Part shown: positions 1-7,036 of the stretch, one piece after another
Layout: the number at the start of each line of letters is the position of its first letter
How positions within the stretch are numbered: the stretch's first letter is position 1
Assembly (NCBI GenBank): GCA_030705945.1
Contig: JAUZPS010000061.1
Span: forward strand, 1-13,766
DNA from: Bacillota bacterium
GTDB lineage: Bacteria > Bacillota > Clostridia > Acetivibrionales > DSM-2933
DNA: 13,766 bases
Direction: 5' to 3'
The notes under the pieces: generated by a model
Seen by the model: the letters and a program-made list of their open reading frames with translations, nothing else
Told to the model about the DNA's origin: nothing
Database searches by the model: none
Made by a program: the position numbers and the translations under genes

Positions 1-209
1 GATATTGTCACTGAGTCAAAATCCACAAGTCCAATAGTTCCAACACCTGCCGCAGCAAGATACATAAGAGCGGGAGAGCCTAAACCTCCACTCCCCGCTA
101 CCAGTACCCTGGCCTTTTTGAGTTTTTCCTGACCTTCTGTCCCAAAGTTGTCAAGTATAATCTGCCTTGAATAACGAAGGCCTCCATAATTTATGTTTCC
201 GCTATCCAT
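1..209 (-). CDS. thiF: ThiF/MoeB-family adenylyltransferase, N-terminal part (runs off left edge)
   Basis: E1-like enzyme that adenylates the C-terminal glycine of ThiS so that sulfur can be loaded as a thiocarboxylate for thiazole synthesis. Only the first 69 codons are in the window; the gene continues beyond position 1. The reading frame starts MDSGNINYGGLRYSRQ, followed by the nucleotide-binding segment VLVAGSGGLGSP and then a typical second Rossmann strand ending GLVDFDSVT. The start is the ATG at 209-207, only 6 bp after the thiS stop, with a purine-rich GGGGGCGG stretch inside the end of thiS as a possible ribosome site. Position directly after thiS favours ThiF over MoeB or HesA, although these relatives cannot be separated on the N-terminus alone. 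It is the last visible gene of the TPP-riboswitch operon. Confidence 0.88.
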   Translation of the reverse strand, partial: MDSGNINYGGLRYSRQIILDNFGTEGQEKLKKARVLVAGSGGLGSPALMYLAAAGVGTIGLVDFDSVTI

Positions 210-215
210 AATAAA

Positions 216-419
216 TCAGCCGCCCCCGATAAATTTCACAATTTCCAGGTTGTCTCCGTCCTTTAAGGTTATTTCAGACCATTTATTCTTGTCAGGAATC
301 TCGAAGTTGTGCTCTACAACAACAATTTTAGAGTCAATACCCGATGTGTCAAGGTATTCCTTTATGGAAAGCGGCTTATCGAGTTCCACCTTTTTTCCGT
401 TAACAGTCACAACACTCAT
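216..419 (-). CDS. thiS: Sulfur carrier protein ThiS
   Basis: Small ubiquitin-fold sulfur carrier of thiazole synthesis, 67 residues, the usual family length. It begins MSVVTVNGKKVELDKPLSIKE and ends VKFIGGG. The terminal Gly-Gly is the residue pair that ThiF adenylates and that is converted to a thiocarboxylate. The central LEIV-type strand just before the tail is also typical. The start ATG at 419 has AAGGAGA six bases upstream. It lies 34 bp downstream of the thiC stop and 6 bp before thiF, so it is clearly translated as part of the same operon. The family is very small and divergent, but the tail plus the neighbours make the call firm. Confidence 0.93.
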   Translation of the reverse strand: MSVVTVNGKKVELDKPLSIKEYLDTSGIDSKIVVVEHNFEIPDKNKWSEITLKDGDNLEIVKFIGGG

Positions 420-453
420 AGAAATTCTCCTTAGTTCAAAAATTCATACTACC

Positions 454-1755
454 TTATTCGAAGGTAGGTTTTTCTCCGCACATAATCTTGTTCATCGTTC
501 TGACCGCGCACATTTTTCCACACATAGTGCAGGAATCCTCGATTTCCGGCACTGATGACTCCCTATACCTTCTTGGTTTTTCATCATCTATTGCAAGCTT
601 GAACATACCTTCCCAATCAAGGTTCTTTCTTGCAAGGCTCATCTGGTAGTCATGCTCTCTAGCTCCCTTGACGCCTTTAGCTATATCAGCTGCGTGAGCG
701 GCAATTTTTGCGGCAATTATTCCTTCCTTCATATCATCCATGTCCGGAAGCCTTAAGTGCTCAGCGGGAGTAACATAGCAAAGGAAATCGGCTCCGCTTG
801 CAGCCGCAATAGCCCCGCCTATTGCGCTTGTTATGTGGTCATACCCTGGAGCAATGTCTGTAACCAGCGGACCTAGCACATAAAATGGCGCGTTGTGGCA
901 AAGCCTTTTCTGAAGCACCATATTGGCTTGAATCTCGTTGATGGCCATATGTCCGGGGCCCTCAATCATCACCTGGACATCCTTTGCCCAAGCTCTCTTT
1001 GTAAGTTCGCCCAAAGTGACCAGTTCTTCCACCTGGCACGCATCTGTGGAGTCGTTAATGCTTCCCGGTCTGCAGGCATCTCCCAAGCTGATGGTTACAT
1101 CAAACTCCCTGCAAACATCCAACAATTCATCGAAATGCTCATAGAACGGATTCTCATTTCCAGTCAGTTCCATCCACGCGTATATAAGGGAGCCTCCTCT
1201 TGAAACTATATTGGTGAGTCTTCCATTATTCTTTAGTCTTTCAGCCGTTTTTCTGTTTAAGCCTGCGTGAATTGTCATAAAGTCAACGCCGTCTTCAGCG
1301 TGTACCCTTACCACACCAAGAAGTTCCTGAACAGATATTGCTCCTAAGTCTTTTTCCAGGTGCCCTATAACGTCATACATCGGAACTGTCCCAATCATGG
1401 CGTTTGACATGTCAACAAGTCTGCGTCTGAAATCCCTTGTCTTGCCATAGGAACTGAGATCCATAATAGCCTCCGCTCCCATTTCGATTGCCTTGTTTGC
1501 CTTCGCAATCTCGGGAGCAAAGTCCCTGCAGTCCCTTGAGATTCCAAGGTTAACATTTATTTTAGTTCTCAGACCTTCTCCAACTCCCTCAGGACTTAGA
1601 GCTGTATGGTTTTTGTTAGCAGGTATGGCAACCCTTCCTTGAGCAACCAGTTCCATTAGTTTATTTGGGTCCATGCCCTCTTTTTTAGCAACTTCTTTTA
1701 TATGTTCCGTCAAAATTCCTTTTCTGGCAGCTTCCATTTGCGTTTTATATTCCAT
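454..1755 (-). CDS. thiC: Phosphomethylpyrimidine synthase ThiC (radical SAM)
   Basis: Converts aminoimidazole ribotide, an intermediate of purine synthesis, to hydroxymethylpyrimidine phosphate (HMP-P) using S-adenosylmethionine and a 4Fe-4S cluster. The product is 433 residues, the shorter form without the long N-terminal extension of proteobacterial ThiC. Visible signatures are GISRDCRDF, MTIHAGLN, the SRGGSL segment, MIEGPGHMA, LGPLVTDIAPGYDHI and the C-terminal cluster motif at about residues 409-416 (CTMCGKMC). That spacing is CX2CX3C, one residue shorter than the CX2CX4C of the E. coli enzyme; I believe this form is common in anaerobes, but that is from memory. I chose the ATG at 1755, which has AAGGAGA nine bases upstream; a GTG nine bases further upstream is less likely. 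The start overlaps the end of the thiD2-thiE gene by 11 bp, indicating translational coupling. Confidence 0.96.
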   Translation of the reverse strand: MEYKTQMEAARKGILTEHIKEVAKKEGMDPNKLMELVAQGRVAIPANKNHTALSPEGVGEGLRTKINVNLGISRDCRDFAPEIAKANKAIEMGAEAIMDLSSYGKTRDFRRRLVDMSNAMIGTVPMYDVIGHLEKDLGAISVQELLGVVRVHAEDGVDFMTIHAGLNRKTAERLKNNGRLTNIVSRGGSLIYAWMELTGNENPFYEHFDELLDVCREFDVTISLGDACRPGSINDSTDACQVEELVTLGELTKRAWAKDVQVMIEGPGHMAINEIQANMVLQKRLCHNAPFYVLGPLVTDIAPGYDHITSAIGGAIAAASGADFLCYVTPAEHLRLPDMDDMKEGIIAAKIAAHAADIAKGVKGAREHDYQMSLARKNLDWEGMFKLAIDDEKPRRYRESSVPEIEDSCTMCGKMCAVRTMNKIMCGEKPTFE

Positions 1756-2809
1756 TTGATACACTCTCCTTCATAATATTTCTTGCAGAAGCAATAACAG
1801 CTCCTATATCTTCCGCGCCAACAATTTCAGTTACAAGCGCAACACACTTTGCGCCATGTTCCCTTACCTGACCTAAATTGTGAAGCTTGATTCCCCCGAT
1901 TGCGACGAAAGGTATTTTTACATTTTTAACTGCATAATCAAGGTATTCAAATCCCACAGGATCGCAAACATCCTTTTTTGTAAAGGTTTTAAATACAGGC
2001 CCCACCCCTATATAATCTGCGCCGCCTTCAATAGCCTTAGCCGCCTGGTCTGGCGAGTGAGTGGAAACGCCTATAATCATAGAATTACCGACCAAGTGTC
2101 TCGCTGTCTCCAATGGTAGATCATCCTGTCCAAGATGGACTCCGTCTGCCATAACGCTTCTTGCTAATTCAATATGATCGTTAACTATAAATGTAGCCCC
2201 ATAAGCTGCAGTCAGTTCCCTGAGCTTAATGCACTGGCGGTATTTTTCAAGCATCGTTTTATCTTTTTCCCTATACTGCACTAGCTTTATTCCTGCTTCA
2301 AGCATTCTTGAAACCACTTCAATATTGTCTCTTCCTAAAGAGTACTCCTCAGCAGTGAGGCAGTAAATATCCGTATTGAGACAATTCAATCGCATTTTGG
2401 GCTTGAGCCCAGTTACAAATTCTTTTTCAACTGAATACAAACCGTATCTGATTCTCTCATAACTTCTTGAAAGCTCCTCCATACCCATTATCTTAAGGGT
2501 TTCTTCAATGCTTCTGGCAGCTTCCTGAGCCCTCTTGAAATTGGCTGCTATAAGCTCCTTCAAATCTTTTTTTCCCTCAACATTCAGTTTTGCCGATACT
2601 GCCGGACCTATATCCCCATCGGAGTCTCTATATTTTACAAACTCAAAAGCCAAGGTATTCATGCTTTTTCTTGTATCATGCCTTAAAGTTTTAAGTTTCG
2701 AGGTCAATTCAGCGTTATCGAGATAAAATCTTGAGATATCCTCAAGAACCCTTATTCCTTCAGAGGCTCTGTTAATATTGGCATCAATCAGTCTTTCCAA
2801 ACCTTCCAC
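1745..2809 (-). CDS. thiE: ThiD2-ThiE fusion: HMP-P kinase and thiamine-phosphate synthase
   Basis: The C-terminal two thirds (from about residue 141) is thiamine-phosphate synthase, which joins HMP-PP and thiazole phosphate. Motifs include KLVQYREKDK, ATFIVNDHIELA, DGVHLGQDDLP, IGVSTHS, YIGVGPVFKT and AIGGI. The N-terminal 135 residues are helical and match, by recognition, the ThiD2 domain (Pfam PF17792): RLIDANINRASEGIRVLED, the LRHD segment, and the second repeat-like NFKRAQEAARSIEE. ThiD2 is an alternative HMP-P kinase. The fusion would therefore supply the kinase step, and no separate thiD is seen in this window. The start is uncertain. GTG at 2809 has AAGGCGG eight bases upstream and is preferred; GTG at 2818 overlaps that same ribosome site. 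The gene follows the thiH stop by about 13 bp, and its end overlaps thiC. Confidence 0.93.
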   Translation of the reverse strand: MEGLERLIDANINRASEGIRVLEDISRFYLDNAELTSKLKTLRHDTRKSMNTLAFEFVKYRDSDGDIGPAVSAKLNVEGKKDLKELIAANFKRAQEAARSIEETLKIMGMEELSRSYERIRYGLYSVEKEFVTGLKPKMRLNCLNTDIYCLTAEEYSLGRDNIEVVSRMLEAGIKLVQYREKDKTMLEKYRQCIKLRELTAAYGATFIVNDHIELARSVMADGVHLGQDDLPLETARHLVGNSMIIGVSTHSPDQAAKAIEGGADYIGVGPVFKTFTKKDVCDPVGFEYLDYAVKNVKIPFVAIGGIKLHNLGQVREHGAKCVALVTEIVGAEDIGAVIASARNIMKESVSNGI

Positions 2810-2822
2810 TTCATCCACCGCC

Positions 2823-3923
2823 TTATATGTATTGCCAATCCTTGAATACGGGCTGAAAACCCTTGCTGTATAACATCTGTCTTATTTCTTCAACGCTTCT
2901 GTCGTCAGAGATCTCAAACTGTCCGTCTCCGCGTTTTTCAACATATCCGCCAACTTCTGTAGCCGATCCCGCCGACATTTTTGTAACTCCAAGCCCGATT
3001 AAATTATCCCTGAAATATGACTTTTCTCTTGTCGAAATGGTTATTCCAACATGCCTTAAAAACAATCTTGCGGCAAGCAATATCTGGACAAAAGCCCTGT
3101 CATCCACCGGAGACGGAACCTCAAAGCTCCCTGCGTGAGGTCTCATCCTTGGAATTGAAAGGCTTATATCAACTTCAGGATATTTATTGGTAAGATAATA
3201 CGCGTGAAGCGCGGTAAAAAAAGCTTCTGACCTCCAATCGGCAAGTCCCATCAACGCTCCCACTCCCACCGAACGCATACCGCTTTTGCACCCGCGCTCA
3301 GGAGTTTCAAGACGGAACTTAAAATCCCTTTTCGGTCCACCGGGGTGCATTATCTCGTACACTTTCTCATCATAAACCTCCTGATAAATAGTCAGGCCGT
3401 CAACTCCATTTTCAACTAAAAGCCTGTATTCTTCCTCTTCAAGAGGATAAACTTCAATGGAAACCGATGAGAAAAATTCAGAAACAACCTTTACGCAATC
3501 TTTAATATATTCAACAGGAGAATGCTTTTTTGATTCGCCTGTAAGAAGAAGAATATGCCTTATCCCTGTGCTCGAAAGGCTCTTAGCTTCAGCTACCAGC
3601 TCCTTAAGCCCAAGCTTTCTTCTTTCAATCTTATTGTGAACATTAAAACCGCAGTAAAGACAATTGTTGACACAATAATTTGCCAGATAAAGTGGCGCAT
3701 AAAGGACCACTGATCTTCCAAAATGCTGCAGCGTTATTTGCTGAGCCTTTCTCGCCATTTCCTCAAGATAGACCGAAGCTGCCGGAGATATAAGGACCAT
3801 ATAGTCCTCAGGGGAATAACTTTCCTTTGCCAGCACCCGGGTCACATCTTCAGCTTTGACGCTCTGTATCTTTTGCATCACAACATTCTTGTCATATTTT
3901 TGCAATACATCATAAAAACTCAT
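2823..3923 (-). CDS. thiH: 2-iminoacetate synthase ThiH (radical SAM tyrosine lyase)
   Basis: Cleaves tyrosine to dehydroglycine (2-iminoacetate) and p-cresol, giving the glycine-derived part of the thiazole ring. This is the anaerobic alternative to glycine oxidase ThiO. The product is about 366 residues. The radical-SAM motif CVNNCLYC (CX3CX2C) is at about residues 84-91, followed by GFN, and the LLLTGESKK segment fits the SAM-binding region of this family. IEVYPLEEEEY, DGLTIYQEVYDE and SIPRMRPHAG are typical ThiH blocks. I chose ATG at 3923 with a weak GGTGA site five bases upstream; TTG at 3935 and GTG at 3932 are in frame and cannot be excluded. The 129-bp gap from thiG contains a palindromic repeat element, the only large gap in the operon. 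Confidence 0.95.
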   Translation of the reverse strand: MSFYDVLQKYDKNVVMQKIQSVKAEDVTRVLAKESYSPEDYMVLISPAASVYLEEMARKAQQITLQHFGRSVVLYAPLYLANYCVNNCLYCGFNVHNKIERRKLGLKELVAEAKSLSSTGIRHILLLTGESKKHSPVEYIKDCVKVVSEFFSSVSIEVYPLEEEEYRLLVENGVDGLTIYQEVYDEKVYEIMHPGGPKRDFKFRLETPERGCKSGMRSVGVGALMGLADWRSEAFFTALHAYYLTNKYPEVDISLSIPRMRPHAGSFEVPSPVDDRAFVQILLAARLFLRHVGITISTREKSYFRDNLIGLGVTKMSAGSATEVGGYVEKRGDGQFEISDDRSVEEIRQMLYSKGFQPVFKDWQYI

Positions 3924-3970
3924 ATCTATCACCAACTATTCTTTAATAATACATTACCCCATTCTACTTA

Positions 3971-4042
3971 GGTCGTTTCAAAAAATTCCTTGTTCAAGTT
4001 TTGTATGATGAAAACTCATTATATCAAGTTTTTGAAACGACC
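3971..4042. repeat. 72-bp inverted-repeat element (family 2, copy 1) inside the thi operon
   Basis: The element has perfect 14-bp terminal inverted repeats: GGTCGTTTCAAAAA at 3971-3984 and TTTTTGAAACGACC at 4029-4042. An inner short hairpin is possible (GTTTT...AAAAC around the sequence TATGATG). The 47 bases at 3974-4020 are identical to 13681-13727 near the other end of the window, so this is a dispersed repeat, not an operon-specific hairpin. In the thi transcript it would form a long stem between the thiG stop and thiH, without a U-tract, so it could affect message processing rather than end transcription. At its right edge an 8-bp tandem duplication (GACCAGTT twice, 4039-4054) runs into the thiG stop codon. 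Confidence 0.85.
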
Positions 4043-4052
4043 AGTTGACCAG

Positions 4053-4841
4053 TTATTTTTTTGATACTGCCTTATCCAAAAAACCAGTAAGAGGCGAAGA
4101 CGCTTCCGCAAAATTCTTAACAGCTCCTGTTCCCGCAAGATACGCCATTCTTCCTGCCTTAACGGCTAAAGAGAAGGCTTCCGCCATTCCAACCGCATCA
4201 CCTGCAGAAGCTATGGCAGTATTAACAAGCACCGCAGCCGCGCCAAGCTCCATCGCCTCAGCTGCTTCCGAAGGCTTACCAATGCCTGCGTCAACTATTA
4301 TTGGCAGATCAATTTCTTCAATCATAATCTTAACCAGCTCTTTTGTCCTAAGTCCCTTGTTGGTTCCGATAGGAGCCCCTAACGGCATTACTGCCGCAGC
4401 CCCTGCGTCCCTCATTCTTTTAGCTGTCATAAGCTCGGGACACATATAAGGCAACACCACAAAACCTTCTTTAGCCAGAATTTCTGTCGCCTTTAAGGTC
4501 TCAAGATTATCGGGCAGCAAATACTTCGTATCGGATATCACCTCGATCTTAATCCAGTCTCCGCAGCCCATCGCCCTTGCAAGACGGGCTATCCTCACTG
4601 CCTCTTCGGCGTTTCTTGCGCCTGAAGTATTTGGCATCAGAACACAATCCTTGGGAATATGATTTAACATATTCTCTTCCTCTGAAGCCAGATCCACACG
4701 CCTTACAGCAACAGTTACGACCTGCGCCCCGGACCTATCTACAATCTGAGGTATCAACGAATTTGATGAATACTTGCCGGAGCCTATAAAAAGCCTGCTC
4801 CTTAGCTCTATTCCACCGATTACAAGCGCGTCCTTTGACAT
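4053..4841 (-). CDS. thiG: Thiazole synthase ThiG
   Basis: Assembles the thiazole phosphate ring from deoxyxylulose phosphate, ThiS thiocarboxylate and dehydroglycine. It is a TIM-barrel protein of 262 residues, the usual length. Signatures are the N-terminal LFIGSGKY, the VVTVAVRR block, MPNTSGARNAEEAVRIARLAR, WIKIEVISD (carrying the expected Schiff-base lysine), and the phosphate-binding loops AAAVMPLGAPIGTN, PIIVDAGIGKPS and AAAVLVNTAIA. I chose ATG at 4841 because GGAGGG lies seven bases upstream; the in-frame ATG at 4856 overlaps that ribosome site and is unlikely. It is the first gene after the riboswitch, with about 170 bp of leader between the attenuator and the start. Within that leader only a short hairpin (CCATGACTATTCATGG on the minus strand) stands out. 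Confidence 0.96.
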   Translation of the reverse strand: MSKDALVIGGIELRSRLFIGSGKYSSNSLIPQIVDRSGAQVVTVAVRRVDLASEEENMLNHIPKDCVLMPNTSGARNAEEAVRIARLARAMGCGDWIKIEVISDTKYLLPDNLETLKATEILAKEGFVVLPYMCPELMTAKRMRDAGAAAVMPLGAPIGTNKGLRTKELVKIMIEEIDLPIIVDAGIGKPSEAAEAMELGAAAVLVNTAIASAGDAVGMAEAFSLAVKAGRMAYLAGTGAVKNFAEASSPLTGFLDKAVSKK

Positions 4842-5012
4842 TTTTAATCCCTCCATCCATCAGAAATGATTAAAGAATAAATTCTCCAATCGCCCTGTTT
4901 CCAATTTATAATTGTTTCTTTGCTGTATAATTGCCATGAATAGTCATGGGTTTTAAATTATATTTTTTAAATATGAAACTTAAAAGCGCTCATTATCCAT
5001 AACTTCCTTGAC

Positions 5013-5045
5013 ATAAAAATAAAAACTTACCCGTAAGGATAAGCT
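5013..5045 (-). terminator. Riboswitch-controlled intrinsic terminator (attenuator) of the thi operon
   Basis: On the minus strand CTTATCC, a four-base loop and GGGTAAG form a 7-bp stem (positions 5043-5026, one G-U pair), followed by TTTTTATTTTTAT. The 5' arm and loop, 5045-5032 (AGCTTATCCTTACG), can instead pair with the 3' strand of the TPP aptamer, 5080-5069 (CGTAGGAAAGCT): 12 pairs with two bulged bases. That alternative pairing consumes the aptamer closing stem, so the terminator and anti-terminator are mutually exclusive. This is the normal logic of a transcriptional off-switch, with TPP bound favouring the terminator. The pairing was done by hand. Confidence 0.85.
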
Positions 5046-5068
5046 TTTTTGTCAAAAAGTATTATGAC

Positions 5069-5183
5069 AGCTTTCCTACGACGGAATTATCCGTATCAGG
5101 TTCACAGGGTTGAAACAATTGTCTCTCTCAGCTTCCATAACATACTCAATTTATTCGAATATGCTAATTAAGCACCCCTAGCT
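5069..5183 (-). ncRNA. TPP riboswitch aptamer (THI element)
   Basis: Read on the minus strand, all conserved blocks of the TPP riboswitch appear in order: AGGGGTGC (5179-5172), an extended P3 arm, GCTGAGAGAGAC, ACCCTGTGAACCTGATACGG, GGATAATTCCG, and CGTAGGAA (5080-5073). AGCT at 5183-5180 and AGCT at 5072-5069 close the P1 stem. It senses thiamine diphosphate and lies between the operon promoter and thiG. An additional 8-bp hairpin (AATATCAT...ATGATATT, 5213-5188 on the minus strand) precedes the aptamer. Confidence 0.97.
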
Positions 5184-5238
5184 AATTAATATCATCAAAC
5201 AACAAATGATATTCCAAATATTAAGTTTAATTTAATAA

Positions 5239-5267
5239 ATTATAGCATATAGATATTTTAGTGTAAA
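5239..5267 (-). promoter_or_regulatory. Sigma-A-type promoter of the thi operon
   Basis: On the minus strand TTTACA (5267-5262) and TATAAT (5244-5239) are separated by 17 bp, with TG in an extended -10 position. Predicted start is near 5232, about 50 bp before the aptamer. It lies only about 20 bp after the stop of the upstream EFR1 gene, so that gene's transcripts may read into the riboswitch. Confidence 0.75.
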
Positions 5268-5281
5268 GCTAAAACATCTAT
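5249..5281. repeat. 33-bp inverted repeat bracketing the -35 box of the thi promoter
   Basis: ATAGATATTTTAG (5249-5261) and CTAAAACATCTAT (5269-5281) form a 13-bp stem with a single mismatch that becomes a G-U pair in RNA. The seven-base spacer contains the -35 hexamer of the thi promoter. In DNA it could be an operator; in the EFR1 transcript it could be a 3' hairpin, though no U-tract follows. Confidence 0.6.
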
Positions 5282-5287
5282 ATTATC

Positions 5288-6067
5288 CTATATTTTCAAA
5301 TATTCTTTCGCTGGAACAGCAGGATGGTTATACCTTTCCTTACCTTTTGATCTGCCATGTTCTATGGCGCTCACCGGACAATAATTCATACATGCCAGGC
5401 AAAGCTGACAATTATGCTGCCATTTAGGTTTACCGTTATCCAACTTAATATTGTCAAACTTGCATATTTTCTCGCACATTCCGCAGGAATTGCATTTTTC
5501 GTTAATATAAAACCCCTCATCGACGCTATTTAAATTTTTTAAAAAGCGGTTATGCATTAATGGCCTTAAAAACGATGCAACTTCATTTTCCATTATATTG
5601 CTGTCTGAATTTATCGACCTTGCTATTGTCTCAATTTTTCCTTCCGCCATCATGAACATTTTCTTTCTTGCAGCCTCTTTGGGAACCTTTAGGATCGGTA
5701 AATAATTATCGGGCAATTGTATATATTGTCCCAAATTTAATTCAACATTCTTGTCCTTTAAAAGTTTTTTCATATGTCTTAAAACACCGCCTTGATACCC
5801 CTTACCACCGCGGGTAACGACAGCAAACACATACTCTGCCTTGCTTAAATTGATTTTATCAACTAAATCCATAACTACCTTGGGCATGCTCTGAAAATAT
5901 AAAGGAAAAACAAATCCGACCCTTTTTGACTCGGGATCTATCTGAGAATTCTTGTAGACTTGAGTTATAGCAACCATGTTACAGTCTTTTAACTTTTTCT
6001 GAAGAGCGCTTGCTACATAGTAAGAATTCCCCGTTCCTGAGAAATAGTATATAGTTGTATCTGCCAT
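5288..6067 (-). CDS. EFR1-type flavodoxin/4Fe-4S ferredoxin fusion protein
   Basis: Cytoplasmic electron-transfer protein of 259 residues with two parts. The N-terminal flavodoxin-like domain (about 1-165) starts with the FMN phosphate loop IYYFSGTGNSYYVA, and the FPLYFQSMP and TRGGKGYQGG segments are typical flavin-contact loops. The C-terminal part (about 190-240) is a bacterial two-cluster ferredoxin with CNSCGMCEKIC and CQLCLACMNYCP, two complete CX2CX2CX3C sets. This architecture is the 'EFR1 family ferrodoxin' seen widely in clostridia; the redox partner is unknown. I chose the ATG at 6067 (eight bases after GGAGG); an ATG at 6073 is only two bases from that site and so is unlikely. It is monocistronic, divergent from the two-component pair, and probably controlled by the palindrome in its promoter. 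Confidence 0.87.
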   Translation of the reverse strand: MADTTIYYFSGTGNSYYVASALQKKLKDCNMVAITQVYKNSQIDPESKRVGFVFPLYFQSMPKVVMDLVDKINLSKAEYVFAVVTRGGKGYQGGVLRHMKKLLKDKNVELNLGQYIQLPDNYLPILKVPKEAARKKMFMMAEGKIETIARSINSDSNIMENEVASFLRPLMHNRFLKNLNSVDEGFYINEKCNSCGMCEKICKFDNIKLDNGKPKWQHNCQLCLACMNYCPVSAIEHGRSKGKERYNHPAVPAKEYLKI

Positions 6068-6102
6068 ATCCATAACCTCCTTATAGAAATATGTTTTTAC
6101 AC

Positions 6103-6118
6103 TTCGATAACTATCGAA
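6103..6118. promoter_or_regulatory. Palindromic operator candidate at the EFR1 transcription start
   Basis: TTCGATAACTATCGAA is a 16-bp sequence with perfect 7-bp half-sites around a two-base centre. It sits over the predicted EFR1 start site. Another half-site, TTCGATA, lies at 6153-6159 just beyond the -35 box, and ATAGTT recurs at 6149 and 6169. This layout resembles a dimeric repressor site (for example of a MarR- or TetR-type protein), but no such regulator is encoded in the window. Confidence 0.5.
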
Positions 6119-6121
6119 TCA

Positions 6122-6149
6122 ATTTTACCATATTAAGTATATTTGTCAA
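6122..6149 (-). promoter_or_regulatory. Promoter of the EFR1-type gene
   Basis: On the minus strand TTGACA (6149-6144) and TAAAAT (6127-6122) are spaced 16 bp apart. The predicted start is near 6115, inside the palindrome at 6103-6118. The -35 box is a perfect match to consensus. Confidence 0.75.
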
Positions 6150-6333
6150 TAGTTCGATATATGATATCATAGTTATCTATATATTTTGCAAAATCAGAGA
6201 ATGAATGCTGCATGTTTATCCAAAATATTATTAAACCCACATTCAGCCGCAAAATTGTGGCATAAATATGGCAGTTTGCTTCAGACTATGATATTTCATT
6301 TTTAGTTGTGTTACAATATACTTGGAGGTGCAT

Positions 6334-7032
6334 ATGATGGACAAAAAACTAATTTATATAGCTGACGATGAAGTAAATATATGTAATATTATTAAGTCCT
6401 TTCTTATAAAAGAAGGTTATAATGTAGAAACCTTCAACGATGGCAGGTCTATACTTGAAGCCTTCAATGAAAAACCTTCCGACATGCTCGTTATCGACAT
6501 TATGATGCCTGAAATAGACGGTTTTTCACTTTGCGCGTCCATACGCCAAAAAAGCTCAGTGCCCATTATAATAGTGTCGGCAAAAGATACTGAGCCAGAC
6601 AAAATCGCAGGTCTTACCCTAGGCAGCGATGATTACCTTACAAAGCCCTTCAGCCCTATGGAGCTAGTTGCAAGGATTAAAAGTATATTCAGGAGAATGG
6701 AACTTGACAAGGATTTAAAGCCTGCACACAGAGGATTAAAAATTCAGGACGTCCAGATAAACCCAGACACCAAACAAGCAGAAGTCAATGGCAAAAACAT
6801 AGGCCTTACAGGAATGGAATTTAACCTTCTGCATTATCTAGTCACAAACAAAAATAAAGCGATCAGCCGAACAGAGCTTTTAGATAAAATATGGGGTTTT
6901 GAAAATGAAGTTGAAACCCGGGCCACTGACGATATGATAAAAAGAATACGTAAAAAGCTGTCAGACTGTGGTTCGGAGCTAAAAATTGATACTGTCTGGG
7001 GCTTTGGTTTTATAATCGAGGACAAGGGATGA
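6334..7032 (+). CDS. OmpR/PhoB-family two-component response regulator
   Basis: DNA-binding response regulator of 232 residues. The receiver domain (about 1-118) has the acidic pair in IADDEV, the phospho-acceptor Asp55 in VIDIMMPE, the SAKD threonine/serine position and the lysine in DDYLTKPF. The winged-helix effector domain follows (about 132-230) with LTGMEFNLLHYLV, ISRTELLDKIWGF, the recognition helix TRATDDMIKRIRKKL and the terminal wing DTVWGFGFI. The start is ATG 6334, five bases after GGAGG; the adjacent ATG at 6337 is equally plausible. The upstream TTG at 6322 overlaps the ribosome site. It is followed after 4 bp by its kinase. A -10-like TACAAT at 6312 has no good -35 partner. The imperfect palindrome GCCGCAAAATTGTGGC at 6246-6261 might be an operator. 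Its target genes cannot be told from the sequence. Confidence 0.93.
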   Translation: MMDKKLIYIADDEVNICNIIKSFLIKEGYNVETFNDGRSILEAFNEKPSDMLVIDIMMPEIDGFSLCASIRQKSSVPIIIVSAKDTEPDKIAGLTLGSDDYLTKPFSPMELVARIKSIFRRMELDKDLKPAHRGLKIQDVQINPDTKQAEVNGKNIGLTGMEFNLLHYLVTNKNKAISRTELLDKIWGFENEVETRATDDMIKRIRKKLSDCGSELKIDTVWGFGFIIEDKG

Positions 7033-7036
7033 TTTT

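Noticed and set aside
409..416. Loss of a ThiC cluster residue (residue numbers 409-416 of the protein)
   Set aside because: All three cysteines are present; the CX2CX3C spacing is one residue shorter than in E. coli, which I believe is normal for anaerobe-type ThiC.
193..555. Plus-strand open frame of 120 codons across thiS and the end of thiC
   Set aside because: It is antisense to two well-supported genes and has no recognisable domain or ribosome site.
4045..4449. Plus-strand Ala/Ser-rich open frame of 134 codons
   Set aside because: It is the shadow of thiG, whose own motifs and ribosome site are clear.
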